Assembly (NCBI RefSeq): GCF_016458235.1
Contig: NZ_JAEMHK010000007.1
Span: 202,650-266,649 of the forward strand
Source: Geomonas propionica
GTDB lineage: Bacteria; Desulfobacterota; Desulfuromonadia; Geobacterales; Geobacteraceae
Length of the DNA: 64,000 nucleotides
Direction: 5' to 3'
Shown: piece by piece, positions 16,768-24,855 of the stretch
How positions within the stretch are numbered: the stretch's first letter is position 1
Layout of the letters: the number at the start of each line of letters is the position of its first letter
Notes under the pieces: generated by a model
The model's input: only the letters and a program-made list of their open reading frames with translations
Databases searched by the model: none
Told to the model about the DNA's origin: nothing
Position numbers and translations under genes: made by a program

Positions 16768-17931
16768 CTACATTGCGTCCTTGAAGATCTGGACGACCTG
16801 CTCGAGGGTCGCTTTGCGCGGGTTGGTGAACTGGCAAGCGTCCTTCTTCGCGTTCTCTGCCATGACGGTCAGGTCCTCTTCCTTGACATTGAGGGCCTTG
16901 AGGCCGGTCGGGATGCCGATGGAAGCGGAGAGGGTGCGGATCCTGTCGATCGCTTTCTGGCCGGCTTCGGTCACGGACAGGCCGTCGACGTTCTCGCCCA
17001 GGGCTTTCGCGATGTCAGCGAAACGCTTCGGGCAGGCGATCAGGTTGTACTGGCTGACTGCCGGCAGCAGGATGGCGTTGCAGACGCCGTGCGGCAGGTT
17101 GTAGAAGCCGCCCAGCTGGTGAGCCATGGAGTGGACGTAGCCCAGGGAAGCGTTGTTGAACGCCATGCCGGCCAGGTACTCGGCGTATGCCATCTTGTCG
17201 CGTGCCTCGAGGTCTTCGCCGTTGGCGACTGCCTTGGAAAGGAACTCGGCGATCAGTTCGATGGCCTTGATGGCGCATGCGTCGGTGATCGGGGTGGCGA
17301 TGGTGGAGACGTATGCCTCGACCGCGTGGGTCAGTGCGTCCATGCCGGTTGCAGCGGTCAAAGCTGCCGGCTTGCCGACCATGAGCAGCGGATCGTTGAT
17401 GGCGATGTTCGGAGTGCAGCGCCAGTCGACGATGGCCATCTTCACGTGGGTGTCGGTGTTGGTGATGATGCAGAAGCGGGTCATTTCGGAAGCGGTGCCG
17501 GCGGTGGTGTTGATGGCTACGAATGCCGGCATGGATTTGGTGGACTTGTTCACGCCTTCGAAGTCGCGGATGTGGCCGCCGTTGCCGATGACCAGGCCGA
17601 TGCCCTTACCACAGTCGTGGGAGGAGCCGCCGCCCAGGGAGATGATCGCGTCGCAGCCGTTTTCCTGGTACACCTTGACGCCGTCGTGCACGTTGACGTC
17701 GGTCGGGTTCGGCTCGGCGCCGTCGAAGATAACGGCTTTAACGCCGGCAGCTTCCACCTGCTCCTTGATTTTGTCAGCAACGCCCATGGCCGAGAGGCCT
17801 TTGTCGGTGACGATCAGCGCTTTGGATGCGCCCAGTGCCTTAACCTGCTCGCCGGTTTCCTTAGCGGAACCAACGCCCATCAGCGATACCGTCGGAATGT
17901 AGAAACCGTAAGTCTGCTCTCCTAATGCCAT
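16768..17931 (-). CDS. Iron-containing alcohol dehydrogenase (group III)
   Basis: A 387-residue NAD(P)-dependent enzyme of the Zymomonas AdhB type. It opens with FYIPTVSLMGVGSAKETGEQ. The nucleotide-binding GGGSSHDCGKGIGLV and the metal-binding blocks GMDALTHAVEAYVS and YVHSMAHQLGGFYNLPHGVCNA supply the Asp and three His ligands. It should interconvert alcohols and aldehydes. Paired with AOR it would complete a two-step alcohol-acid route. ATG 17931 is preferred (AGGGGGA about 9 bases upstream) over ATG 17937. It is the first gene of the minus-strand series, downstream of a strong sigma-54-type promoter. Confidence 0.93.
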   Translation of the reverse strand: MALGEQTYGFYIPTVSLMGVGSAKETGEQVKALGASKALIVTDKGLSAMGVADKIKEQVEAAGVKAVIFDGAEPNPTDVNVHDGVKVYQENGCDAIISLGGGSSHDCGKGIGLVIGNGGHIRDFEGVNKSTKSMPAFVAINTTAGTASEMTRFCIITNTDTHVKMAIVDWRCTPNIAINDPLLMVGKPAALTAATGMDALTHAVEAYVSTIATPITDACAIKAIELIAEFLSKAVANGEDLEARDKMAYAEYLAGMAFNNASLGYVHSMAHQLGGFYNLPHGVCNAILLPAVSQYNLIACPKRFADIAKALGENVDGLSVTEAGQKAIDRIRTLSASIGIPTGLKALNVKEEDLTVMAENAKKDACQFTNPRKATLEQVVQIFKDAM

Positions 17932-18036
17932 TTTCATTTCCCCCTGTTGTTTTTCCGGGCTTTGACCCGGTTCTTTTGTGTTTAAGAAATGATGCCATGC
18001 TGCATACACTTTCCTAAAACGGTTTTCTACGTTATC

Positions 18037-18051
18037 GCAAAGGGCGTACCA
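18037..18051 (-). promoter_or_regulatory. Sigma-54 promoter driving the ADH-AOR series
   Basis: On the minus strand TGGTACGCCCTTTGC matches the -24/-12 consensus TGGYACGNNNNTTGC, with the required 10 bases between GG and GC. Transcription would start near 18025, giving a leader of about 95 bases before the ADH start. Confidence 0.65.
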
Positions 18052-18180
18052 GAATTTGCCGTAAACACAATTTTTCGGGATATCGAATAATATTCACAAG
18101 ATACCGTATACTTAACTGCCGCTGTGTTTACCGCCCCCGCACCCCCTTCCCAAGTTGCGTCCTCAAATCGAACAGTTGCG

Positions 18181-18218
18181 CCGTTCCACAATGGCACATT
18201 TGCTCTTTTGTGGAACGG
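18181..18218. promoter_or_regulatory. Long inverted repeat, candidate enhancer site between divergent promoters
   Basis: CCGTTCCACAA is repeated perfectly inverted as TTGTGGAACGG, with a 16-base spacer. It lies about 130 bases upstream of the minus-strand sigma-54 element and 150 bases upstream of the plus-strand one. This is where an enhancer-binding activator would bind. A terminator role is less likely: no gene ends nearby. Confidence 0.55.
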
Positions 18219-18365
18219 CCGTTTTGATCAGGCAACCGAGCTCGCACGCCCCGCACGTTTGTTGAATTCACCATGACAAAAATTGGTTCGTTTCCCATGT
18301 ATTCACCAGCTTAGTTGCTCCCTCATTAGTGGGTGAGCTCCCTTTTTGCTCCGAATCGGGACAAT

Positions 18366-18380
18366 TGGTATCGATATTGC
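18366..18380 (+). promoter_or_regulatory. Possible sigma-54 promoter of moaA
   Basis: TGGTATCGATATTGC keeps the invariant GG and GC at correct spacing and the TTGC element, but misses part of the CACG block. The start of transcription would be near 18391, and the moaA ATG lies 30 bases further with a GGGAG site between. Confidence 0.45.
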
Positions 18381-18420
18381 CTTTGTATACGGCGAGGCGT
18401 GTTTCCGAAGGGAGTAAGAC

Positions 18421-19401
18421 ATGGCACTGATCGATACCTATGGCAGGCGGATCAACTACTTAAGACTCTCGGTCACCGACCGCTGCAACATGCGCTGCTG
18501 CTACTGCATGCCGGCGCAGGGGGTGGCGAAGCTCGAGCATAAAGAGATGCTGAGCTACGAGGACCTCTATCGCGTCTCCGCCGCGTGCGTGGAGCAGGGG
18601 ATAGAGAAGATCAGGGTGACCGGCGGGGAACCGCTGGTACGGAGGGGACTGGTCGATTTCCTGGGGCGTCTCTCGGCGCTGCCGGGACTTAAGGAACTGG
18701 TGCTGACCACCAACGGTTTGCTGCTCGAGGAGCTGGCCCAGCCGCTCAAGGATGCCGGGGTGGCCAGGCTCAACATCAGCCTCGACTCCCTGCAGCCGGA
18801 AACCTTCGCCAGGGTCACTCGCGGCGCGGACCTGAACCGGGTGCTGGCGGGGATCGATGCGGCACAGAAGGCGGGCTTCGGCCCGCTCAAGATCAACATG
18901 GTGGTGATGCGCGGCGTGAACGACCAGGAACTCCTGGACTTCGCGGCGCTCACTCTGGACAAGCCGTACACCGTCCGTTTCATCGAGTACATGCCGACCC
19001 TCCAGGACGAGGGCTGGGGCGCCCAGAGCATGCCGGGGAGCGAGATCCTGGCTGCCATCGGCGAGCGCTATCCCCTGCTGCCGCTGGTGAGCTCGGAGAT
19101 GGCGGGGCCGGCCAGGAACTACAAGATACAGGGAGCGGCGGGCGCCATCGGGATCATCACCCCGGTTTCCGGCCACTTCTGCGAGAGCTGCAACCGGATC
19201 AGGATCACGGCGACCGGCCGGGTGCGCGGCTGCCTCTTCTCGGAACAGGGGACGGACCTGAAGCCGCTCCTGGCGTCGGAGGACCCCGAGGCCCTGCGGC
19301 AGACACTGCGCAGCATCGTGACCCAGAAGCCGGGTAGACACCACATCGCCGAGGAAGGGAACGAGCAGACGGTGGTGAACATGTCGAGGATCGGCGGGTA
19401 A
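18421..19401 (+). CDS. moaA: GTP 3',8-cyclase MoaA (radical SAM)
   Basis: A 326-residue enzyme that starts pterin cofactor synthesis by rearranging GTP. The N-terminal radical SAM cluster is C22-x3-C26-x2-C29 (RCNMRCCYC). It is followed by VTGGEPLVRRG and the C-terminal second cluster (GHFCESCNRIR ... GCLF), which binds GTP. The final residues are GG, as is typical and catalytically needed in MoaA. It heads a plus-strand series with the MOSC gene and is divergent from the AOR/ADH genes, tying cofactor synthesis to the tungstoenzyme. Confidence 0.96.
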   Translation: MALIDTYGRRINYLRLSVTDRCNMRCCYCMPAQGVAKLEHKEMLSYEDLYRVSAACVEQGIEKIRVTGGEPLVRRGLVDFLGRLSALPGLKELVLTTNGLLLEELAQPLKDAGVARLNISLDSLQPETFARVTRGADLNRVLAGIDAAQKAGFGPLKINMVVMRGVNDQELLDFAALTLDKPYTVRFIEYMPTLQDEGWGAQSMPGSEILAAIGERYPLLPLVSSEMAGPARNYKIQGAAGAIGIITPVSGHFCESCNRIRITATGRVRGCLFSEQGTDLKPLLASEDPEALRQTLRSIVTQKPGRHHIAEEGNEQTVVNMSRIGG

Positions 19402-19406
19402 AAGAC

Positions 19407-19459
19407 AGGGGATAGGGGACTGGCTCCGCAGGTGCCAGTCCCCCTAACGCTCCCCTAAC
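19407..19459. repeat. GGGGA(C)TA-heptamer hairpin after moaA
   Basis: AGGGGATAGGGGACTGGC is mirrored by GCCAGTCCCCCTAACGCTCCCCTAAC around about 9 bases, in the 69-base gap before the MOSC gene. It belongs to the same family as 10158, 24657 and 26201. Confidence 0.7.
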
Positions 19460-19470
19460 ACGGAGGAAAC

Positions 19471-19902
19471 ATGAGCGCATCGGTAGTGGCGGTCAACATA
19501 AGCCGCAATAAGGGCGAGAGGAAGAAGGCGGCGCCGGAGGCACACCTGCGGGAGAACTTCGGCATCATCGGTGACGGGCACGCGGGGGACTGGCATCGCC
19601 AGGTGAGCCTCTTGGCCCAGGAGAGCATAGACAAGATGGTGCAACTCGGGCTGTCGGTGGGCGCCGGCGACTTTGCCGAAAACATCACGACCCGGGGCAT
19701 CGACCTCATGCACCTCCCCGTTGGTACCCGGCTCGGCATCGGTCCGGCGGTGCTGGAGATCTCCCAGATCGGGAAGGTATGCCACACCCGCTGCGCCATC
19801 TACTACCAGGCCGGCGACTGCGTCATGCCCAAAGAAGGTGTCTTTGCCACGGTAATTAGCGGCGGGGTGGTACGCCCCGAGGACGAGATCGAGCTGCTCT
19901 GA
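19471..19902 (+). CDS. MOSC-domain protein (MoaB/MogA-type operon partner)
   Basis: A 143-residue stand-alone MOSC domain: FGIIGDGHAGDWHRQVSLL, GDFAENITTRGIDL, LPVGTRLGIGPAVLEISQIGKVCHTRC and GVFATVISGGVV. In eukaryotic Mo-cofactor sulfurases this domain handles sulfur for the cofactor. Small bacterial forms lie with moa genes, and their reaction is not settled. The conserved cysteine in VCHTRCAIY is present. It follows moaA and precedes a small RHH gene by 40 bases, probably in one transcript. Confidence 0.9.
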   Translation: MSASVVAVNISRNKGERKKAAPEAHLRENFGIIGDGHAGDWHRQVSLLAQESIDKMVQLGLSVGAGDFAENITTRGIDLMHLPVGTRLGIGPAVLEISQIGKVCHTRCAIYYQAGDCVMPKEGVFATVISGGVVRPEDEIELL

Positions 19903-19942
19903 ACGCAGCATATTTTCTAGACGAACAAGAAGGGGAGAAGTC

Positions 19943-20116
19943 ATGAAGGACAGAAGCCAGAAAAAAGTGAACATCATCTCGATCCGTATGAGCGACGACG
20001 AGCGCGACGCAATTCAGAAGCTGATGGACAAGAGGGGGAAGAAGGCTTCCTTCATCATGCGCGAGGCGTTCGCACTGTTCAGGGAGCAGTGGGAGCTCAC
20101 CAGGGTTAGCCACTAA
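19943..20116 (+). CDS. Small ribbon-helix-helix protein (57 residues)
   Basis: ATG 19943 has GGGGAG upstream. The peptide starts MKDRSQKKVNIISIRMSDDE, a basic tail plus a beta strand. Two helices follow (ERDAIQKLMDKRGKKASFIM, then REAFALFREQWEL). The strand-helix-helix order and the G-K-K-A-S-F turn fit CopG/MetJ-type DNA-binding proteins. It is last in the moaA-MOSC series and could regulate that series or the flanking genes (inference). No toxin gene follows, so an antitoxin role is not supported. Confidence 0.7.
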   Translation: MKDRSQKKVNIISIRMSDDERDAIQKLMDKRGKKASFIMREAFALFREQWELTRVSH

Positions 20117-20126
20117 GCTACGAAAA

Positions 20127-20168
20127 CCTTGGTGGACACGGTGGACTTAGTGGACACAAGTGGACCGT
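20127..20168. repeat. Degenerate GGTGGAC tandem repeat
   Basis: Four spaced copies of (G)GTGGAC(A) lie between the RHH gene and etfB. A second array with GTGGACTTTGCGGACACC and related units is at 21051-21099 before etfA. Confidence 0.7.
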
Positions 20169-20229
20169 GGCTGGGGTTGGAAAAAGCTGGACTGAGAGCT
20201 GGAAAATTGCTTGTGAGAGAGGAACTTGC

Positions 20230-21042
20230 ATGTACGTAGTGGCTTGCATTAAACAGGTGCCGGATACGACCCAGGTGCAGATTGACCCGGTCACCAATAC
20301 GCTGGTGCGCGATGGCATTCCCTTCATCGTCAACCCTTACGACACCCATGCCCTCGAGGAAAGCCTGCGCATGAAGGCCCGCTACGGCTTCAAGGCGGCC
20401 GCGCTCTCGATGGGACCGCCCAATACGGAGGCGACCCTGAGAAAGGCGCTGGCCCTCGGCGTTGACGAGGCGATCCTCTGCTCGGACCGCGCCTTCGGCG
20501 GTGCGGATACGCTCTCCACCAGCAACGTGCTGGCAGCGGCGATCAGGAAACTGGCCCAGGAGGACGAGGTGGGGATCGTGTTCTGCGGCAAGCAGACCAT
20601 CGACGGCGACACGGCCCAGGTCGGCCCCGGCATCGCCATCCGCCTCGGATTCTCGCAGCTTACCCTGGTGGACCGGATCGAACACCTCGACTTCCTGACC
20701 AAGAAGATCCGGGTCCGGCGCAAGCTGGAGGGGCGCTACGAGATCGTGGAGGCGAAACTGCCGGCCATGATCACCGTGGTGCGCGAGCTGAACCGCCCGC
20801 GCTACCCGACAGTCCCCATGCGGCTCAAAGCGGCCAAGGCGGAGGTTAAGGTCTGGGACAACAAGGAGCTCCAGTTGGACCCGAACAGCGTCGGCCTGAA
20901 GGGCTCGCCCACCTGGGTCAGCAGGATCTTCTCGCCGCAGCGCGCGGCGGGCGAGATCATCGGCGACGGCATGGGCGACCCGGCGGGCACCGCCAGGCTG
21001 CTGCTGGAGAAGCTGGTGGCTAGCGACATGCTGGCGGTTTAG
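20230..21042 (+). CDS. etfB: Electron transfer flavoprotein, beta subunit
   Basis: A 270-residue EtfB, which binds AMP and, with EtfA, carries electrons from acyl-CoA dehydrogenases. It begins MYVVACIKQVPDTTQVQIDP and contains NPYDTHALEESLRMKARYG, GVDEAILCSDRAFGGADTLSTS and GKQTIDGDTAQVGPGIAIRLG. The ATG at 20230 follows GAGAGG; a 21-codon upstream extension crosses a repeat. etfA follows after 75 bases and the membrane oxidoreductase after that, one functional unit. Confidence 0.95.
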   Translation: MYVVACIKQVPDTTQVQIDPVTNTLVRDGIPFIVNPYDTHALEESLRMKARYGFKAAALSMGPPNTEATLRKALALGVDEAILCSDRAFGGADTLSTSNVLAAAIRKLAQEDEVGIVFCGKQTIDGDTAQVGPGIAIRLGFSQLTLVDRIEHLDFLTKKIRVRRKLEGRYEIVEAKLPAMITVVRELNRPRYPTVPMRLKAAKAEVKVWDNKELQLDPNSVGLKGSPTWVSRIFSPQRAAGEIIGDGMGDPAGTARLLLEKLVASDMLAV

Positions 21043-21050
21043 TCGCCAAA

Positions 21051-21099
21051 ACCTTGTGGACTTTGCGGACACCGGCGACCGGTGGACCTGATGGACGTG
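21051..21099. repeat. GGTGGAC-type repeat between etfB and etfA
   Basis: Units reading CTTGTGGACTTTGCGGACACC and GGTGGACCTGATGGAC fill the intercistronic gap. It is the same family as 20127-20168, so the repeat brackets etfB. Confidence 0.6.
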
Positions 21100-21117
21100 A
21101 CTAGGAGTGGGGTAAAG

Positions 21118-22467
21118 ATGGCTGAGCTTAAAAACAAACCGAAAAAGCCGCGCGGCAAGGTCAGGCTGGTCGAGGGGAAGTGCATCGCCTGCGGCGCGCG
21201 CTGCCAGAGCAGCTGCCCGGTCGACGGCATCCAGATGAGCGATGCGGGCGAACCGTGCATCGAACTCTCCAAGTGCATCGGCTGTCTCAAGTGCGTGAAA
21301 GCCTGCCCGGGCTCGGCTTTGGAGATCTTCTACACCCCTGAGGAACTGGAGATCCTGGCGCAGCTGGCCGGACAACAGGACTTGGCGGAAGAGGATGCGG
21401 ACCCGGAAGAACTGGCGCGCCGCGAACTGGTGGCGGGTTACCGCGGGGTCTGGGTTTTCGTGGAGCAGACCGAAGGCGAGGCGGCCCGCGTTTCCTGGGA
21501 GCTGATGGGGAAGGGGAAGGAACTCGCCGCCAAGCTGGGCGTGGAACTCTGCGCGGTGGTGATGGGGGACCAGGTGGGGCACCTGTGCCGCGAGGCGTTC
21601 AGCTACGGCGCTGATAAGGCCTACCTCATGGACCAGCTGGTGCTCAAGCACTACCGCACCTACCCGTACCTGGACGCACTGTGCCACCTGATCGACAAGT
21701 TCAAGCCGGAGATCGTCCTCATGGGCGCGACCGGCATGGGGCGCGACTTGGCCGGCGCTGTTGCGACTCGCGTCAAGACCGGCCTCACCGCGGACTGCAC
21801 TGGCCTGGACATCGACGCCAAGCGTAACCTGATGCAGACCCGGCCGGCTTTCGGCGGCAACATCATGGCGACCATCATGTGCGACAGGTTCCGTCCCCAG
21901 ATGGCGACGGTGCGCTCCCACGTGATGCCGATGCCGGCCCAGATGCCGGGATGTACGGGCAAGATCGTCCCCGTAAGCCTCCCCATCTCCGAGGCGGACA
22001 TCTTCACCAAGGTGCTCCAGGTGATCCGCGACAAGAAGGCGGGAGATGTCGACATCGCCGGCGCCGAGTTCATCGTTTCCGGCGGGCGCGGCATGATGGC
22101 CAAGGAGAACTTCGCCATTCTGCAGGAGCTGGCCGACGAGTTGGGCGGCGTGGTGGGCGCCTCGCGCAGCGCGGTCGACGCGGGGTGGATGCCGGGGGAC
22201 CGCCAGGTGGGGCAGACCGGCAAGACCGTGCGACCCAAGATCTACATCGCCTGCGGCATCTCGGGTGCCATCCAGCACCTGGTGGGGATGCAGGACTCCG
22301 ACCTCATCGTCGCCATCAACCGCGACAAGGAGGCCCCCATCTTCGAGGTGGCCAATTACGGCATCGTGGGGGATCTGTTCGATGTGGTCCCTGCCCTCAT
22401 CGCCGCCTTGCGCGAGATGAAGACGACCAAGGGACCGGCCGAGGTCAAGGACAGCAAGGCGGCTTAG
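21118..22467 (+). CDS. etfA: Electron transfer flavoprotein, alpha subunit with N-terminal 2[4Fe-4S] domain
   Basis: A 449-residue EtfA. An extra N-terminal ferredoxin module has C22/C25/C29/C33 (note C-x2-C-x3-C, one residue longer than usual) and C53/C56/C59/C63. The EtfA domain then follows with [11 protein letters not shown] and the FAD-binding C-terminal half ([58 protein letters not shown]). FeS-bearing EtfA proteins pair with membrane oxidoreductases in anaerobes. ATG 21118 has a GGAGTGG site and is preferred over ATG 21082, inside the repeat. Confidence 0.94.
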   Translation: MAELKNKPKKPRGKVRLVEGKCIACGARCQSSCPVDGIQMSDAGEPCIELSKCIGCLKCVKACPGSALEIFYTPEELEILAQLAGQQDLAEEDADPEELARRELVAGYRGVWVFVEQTEGEAARVSWELMGKGKELAAKLGVELCAVVMGDQVGHLCREAFSYGADKAYLMDQLVLKHYRTYPYLDALCHLIDKFKPEIVLMGATGMGRDLAGAVATRVKTGLTADCTGLDIDAKRNLMQTRPAFGGNIMATIMCDRFRPQMATVRSHVMPMPAQMPGCTGKIVPVSLPISEADIFTKVLQVIRDKKAGDVDIAGAEFIVSGGRGMMAKENFAILQELADELGGVVGASRSAVDAGWMPGDRQVGQTGKTVRPKIYIACGISGAIQHLVGMQDSDLIVAINRDKEAPIFEVANYGIVGDLFDVVPALIAALREMKTTKGPAEVKDSKAA

Positions 22468-22503
22468 CGGAACTGTTCTACCGCCATAGCCGGCTTGCAG
22501 AAA

Positions 22504-22620
22504 CTCTCCCTCGCCCTTCGGGAGAGGGTAGGGGTGAGGGCAGCGCTTGCTGCGGTAATGCGTCGACGTGGGGTTGAGGCAACCGCCCTCACCCTGGCCC
22601 TCTCCCAAAGGGCGAGGGGA
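22504..22620. repeat. Inverted pair of REP-like palindromes
   Basis: The left copy (CTCTCCCTCGCCCTTCGGGA..., 22504-22541) and the inverted right copy (GCCCTCACCCTGGCCCTCTCC..., 22585-22619) enclose about 43 bases in the etfA-membrane oxidoreductase gap. The arrangement is like the paired REP units (BIME) of enterobacteria. Confidence 0.75.
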
Positions 22621-22680
22621 AGTGGACGTCGCGAGACCTGAGGGTGCAACCGCCAGCGCCGACAAAACATTTACAAGGAC

Positions 22681-24654
22681 ATGAATATGCAACCTGATCC
22701 TATGATCTTTACACCCCTTCTGGCGGCCGCCGCAGTGATCTTCGCCTGGAGCTGCTATCGGCGCTTCAGCCTGGTCGGCGTGGGCGCCTCCGAGGACCGC
22801 TGCTCCAGCCTCCCGGAAAGACTGCAGGGGATGTTCCTGTTCGCCTTCCTCCAGAAGCGAGTGGTCAGCCGTCCCTTCGGCATCAACCATCTCTTCATCT
22901 TCTGGTCGTTCCTGATTCTGGCCATCGCCAATACCGAATTCCTGGTGGGGGGCGTGTTCCCGGCGGCGAGGCTCGTGCGCATCCTGCCGGCGGCACTCTA
23001 CCAGCCCCTGGTCCTCGTCTTCGACATCGTGTCGCTTTGCGCCCTCACCGCGGTGGTGATCGCCCTGGTGCGTCGTGCGGTGGCGCCCCCCTACCAGGGA
23101 GCCCGCACCGGCGAAGCCTTCGGCATCCTCTCCATGATCGGCACGCTGATGCTGGCCTACTTCGGCCTGCACGCGGCGGAGATCGCCCTGGGCGCGGAGG
23201 AGGCGGCGCAGGCCATGCCGGTCTCGCTGGCGCTCTCGTCGCTGCTGGCCGGGCAGGGGCCGGAGACGCTGAATAGCGTGGCACAGGTCTCCTGGTGGCT
23301 GCACGCCGGCGTGCTCCTGTTCTTCCTGAACTATCTTCCCTACAGCAAGCACATGCATATCCTGGCGGCGATCCCCAACTGCTTCTTCAAGGGGCTGGAA
23401 ACGCCCAACACGCAGCCGCGCGAGGAGTTCGTCGAGGGGAACGTGTACGGCGCCGGGAGCATCGATCGCTTCACCTGGAAGGATCTCTTCGACTCCTTCT
23501 CCTGCACCGAGTGCGGCCGCTGCGAGAAATCCTGCCCTGCCGCCAGCACCGGAAAGCCGCTCAACCCGCGCCTGGTGATGCACGACATCAAGGTGAACCT
23601 GTTGGCCAACGGCAACCTCCTGCAGCGTGGCGGGGAGCCCACCGTGCCGGTGATCGGCGACGCGGAAGGGAGCATAAAGCCCGACGCGCTCTGGTCCTGC
23701 ACCAGTTGCGGCGCCTGCCTTGCCGCCTGCCCGGTCTTCATCGAGCAGATGCCCAAGATCACCAAGATGCGCCGGCACCTGGTGCAGATGGAAGCCGACT
23801 TTCCGGAAGAGCTCCTGAACCTCTTCGAGAACATGGAGCAGCGCTCCAACCCCTGGGGCATCGCGCCGGGCGAACGCGGGAAGTGGGCCGGCGGGCGCGA
23901 GGTGCAGCAGTTCGAGGCAGGGAAGACCGAATACCTCTATTTCGTCGGCTGTGCCGGCTCCTTCGACTCGCGTAGCAAGCAGGTGACCCTGGCCATGACC
24001 AAGATCATGGAGGCGGCGGGGGTCTCCTACGGCATCCTCGGCAAGGAAGAGAAGTGCTGCGGCGACAGCCTGCGCCGGCTCGGCAACGAGTTCCTCTTCG
24101 ATAAGATGGCCCGGGAGAACGTGGCGCAGTTCCAGGAAAAGGGGGTCACCAAGGTGGTCACCCAGTGTCCGCACTGCTTCACGACGCTCAAGAACGATTA
24201 CCGTCAATACGGCCTGGAGCTGGAGGTGATCCCGCACGCGGAGTTCATCGAGTCGCTCCTGGCGCAGGGGAAACTGAAGCTAGACCACCACGCCAAGAAA
24301 GGCGGCAACATCGTCTTCCACGATTCCTGCTACCTGGGGCGCCACAACGGCGTCTACGAGGCGCCGCGCGCGGTCATCGCGCAGGCGACCGGAACTGCGC
24401 CTTCGGAGATGGAGAGAAACCGCGAGAATTCCTTCTGCTGCGGCGCCGGCGGCGGGCGCATGTGGATGGAGGAGCACCTGGGCGAGAGGATCAACCTGAA
24501 CCGGGTCAGCGAGGCGCTGGAGGGGAATCCCGGCACCATCTGCACCACCTGCCCGTACTGCATGACCATGATGGAGGACGGCCTGAAGGATCGCTCCAAC
24601 GGCGGCACCAAGGTCAAGGACATCGCGGAACTGGTGGCCGAGGGACTCGCGTAA
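22681..24654 (+). CDS. Membrane FeS oxidoreductase, ETF:(methyl)menaquinone oxidoreductase type
   Basis: A 657-residue protein with three parts. Residues 1-250 carry NarI-like membrane helices (PLLAAAAVIFAWSCY, HLFIFWSFLILAIA, PLVLVFDIVSLCALTAVVIALV, VSWWLHAGVLLFFLNYLPYS). Next are two ferredoxin clusters (CTECGRCEKSCP and CTSCGACLAACP), then two CCG domains (CCGDSL ... CPHCF and CCGAGGGRM ... CPYC) as in HdrD/GlpC. This architecture, encoded beside ETF, is the EMO enzyme that passes ETF electrons to menaquinone in Geobacter and Syntrophus. Here that would link beta-oxidation or aromatic degradation to the quinone pool (inference from the family). ATG 22681 has a CAAGGA site. Confidence 0.88.
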   Translation: MNMQPDPMIFTPLLAAAAVIFAWSCYRRFSLVGVGASEDRCSSLPERLQGMFLFAFLQKRVVSRPFGINHLFIFWSFLILAIANTEFLVGGVFPAARLVRILPAALYQPLVLVFDIVSLCALTAVVIALVRRAVAPPYQGARTGEAFGILSMIGTLMLAYFGLHAAEIALGAEEAAQAMPVSLALSSLLAGQGPETLNSVAQVSWWLHAGVLLFFLNYLPYSKHMHILAAIPNCFFKGLETPNTQPREEFVEGNVYGAGSIDRFTWKDLFDSFSCTECGRCEKSCPAASTGKPLNPRLVMHDIKVNLLANGNLLQRGGEPTVPVIGDAEGSIKPDALWSCTSCGACLAACPVFIEQMPKITKMRRHLVQMEADFPEELLNLFENMEQRSNPWGIAPGERGKWAGGREVQQFEAGKTEYLYFVGCAGSFDSRSKQVTLAMTKIMEAAGVSYGILGKEEKCCGDSLRRLGNEFLFDKMARENVAQFQEKGVTKVVTQCPHCFTTLKNDYRQYGLELEVIPHAEFIESLLAQGKLKLDHHAKKGGNIVFHDSCYLGRHNGVYEAPRAVIAQATGTAPSEMERNRENSFCCGAGGGRMWMEEHLGERINLNRVSEALEGNPGTICTTCPYCMTMMEDGLKDRSNGGTKVKDIAELVAEGLA

Positions 24655-24656
24655 CA

Positions 24657-24700
24657 GGAACTAGGGACTAGGGGCTGGCAACGGCAACCCCCAACTGGCT
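24657..24700. repeat. GGGACTA heptamer array
   Basis: Tandem CTAGGGACTAGGGGCTGG follows the oxidoreductase stop codon. An opposite-sense arm is weak (AACCCCCAACTGG). Confidence 0.55.
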
Positions 24701-24855
24701 CAGCATGAACACATGGATACTAAACGGGGCCTGACCGGCTCCACCGAAACTCTCGCTTCCCGGGAGGACCGGACGGGACGTCTTAACGCGGGCGGCACCT
24801 CCCCGGTCGGTCTCCCGGGGGGCGGGGGGAGCAGCGGGTAATGAGGAACAACGGG

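Noticed and set aside
18193..18206. A further sigma-54 element in the loop of the central palindrome (TGGCAC...TTGC)
   Set aside because: Spacing between GG and GC is far too short for sigma-54.
20113..24237. Open frame of more than 1300 codons on the minus strand
   Set aside because: It lies exactly opposite etfB, etfA and the membrane oxidoreductase, which have clear motifs and ribosome binding sites; high G+C keeps the opposite strand open.
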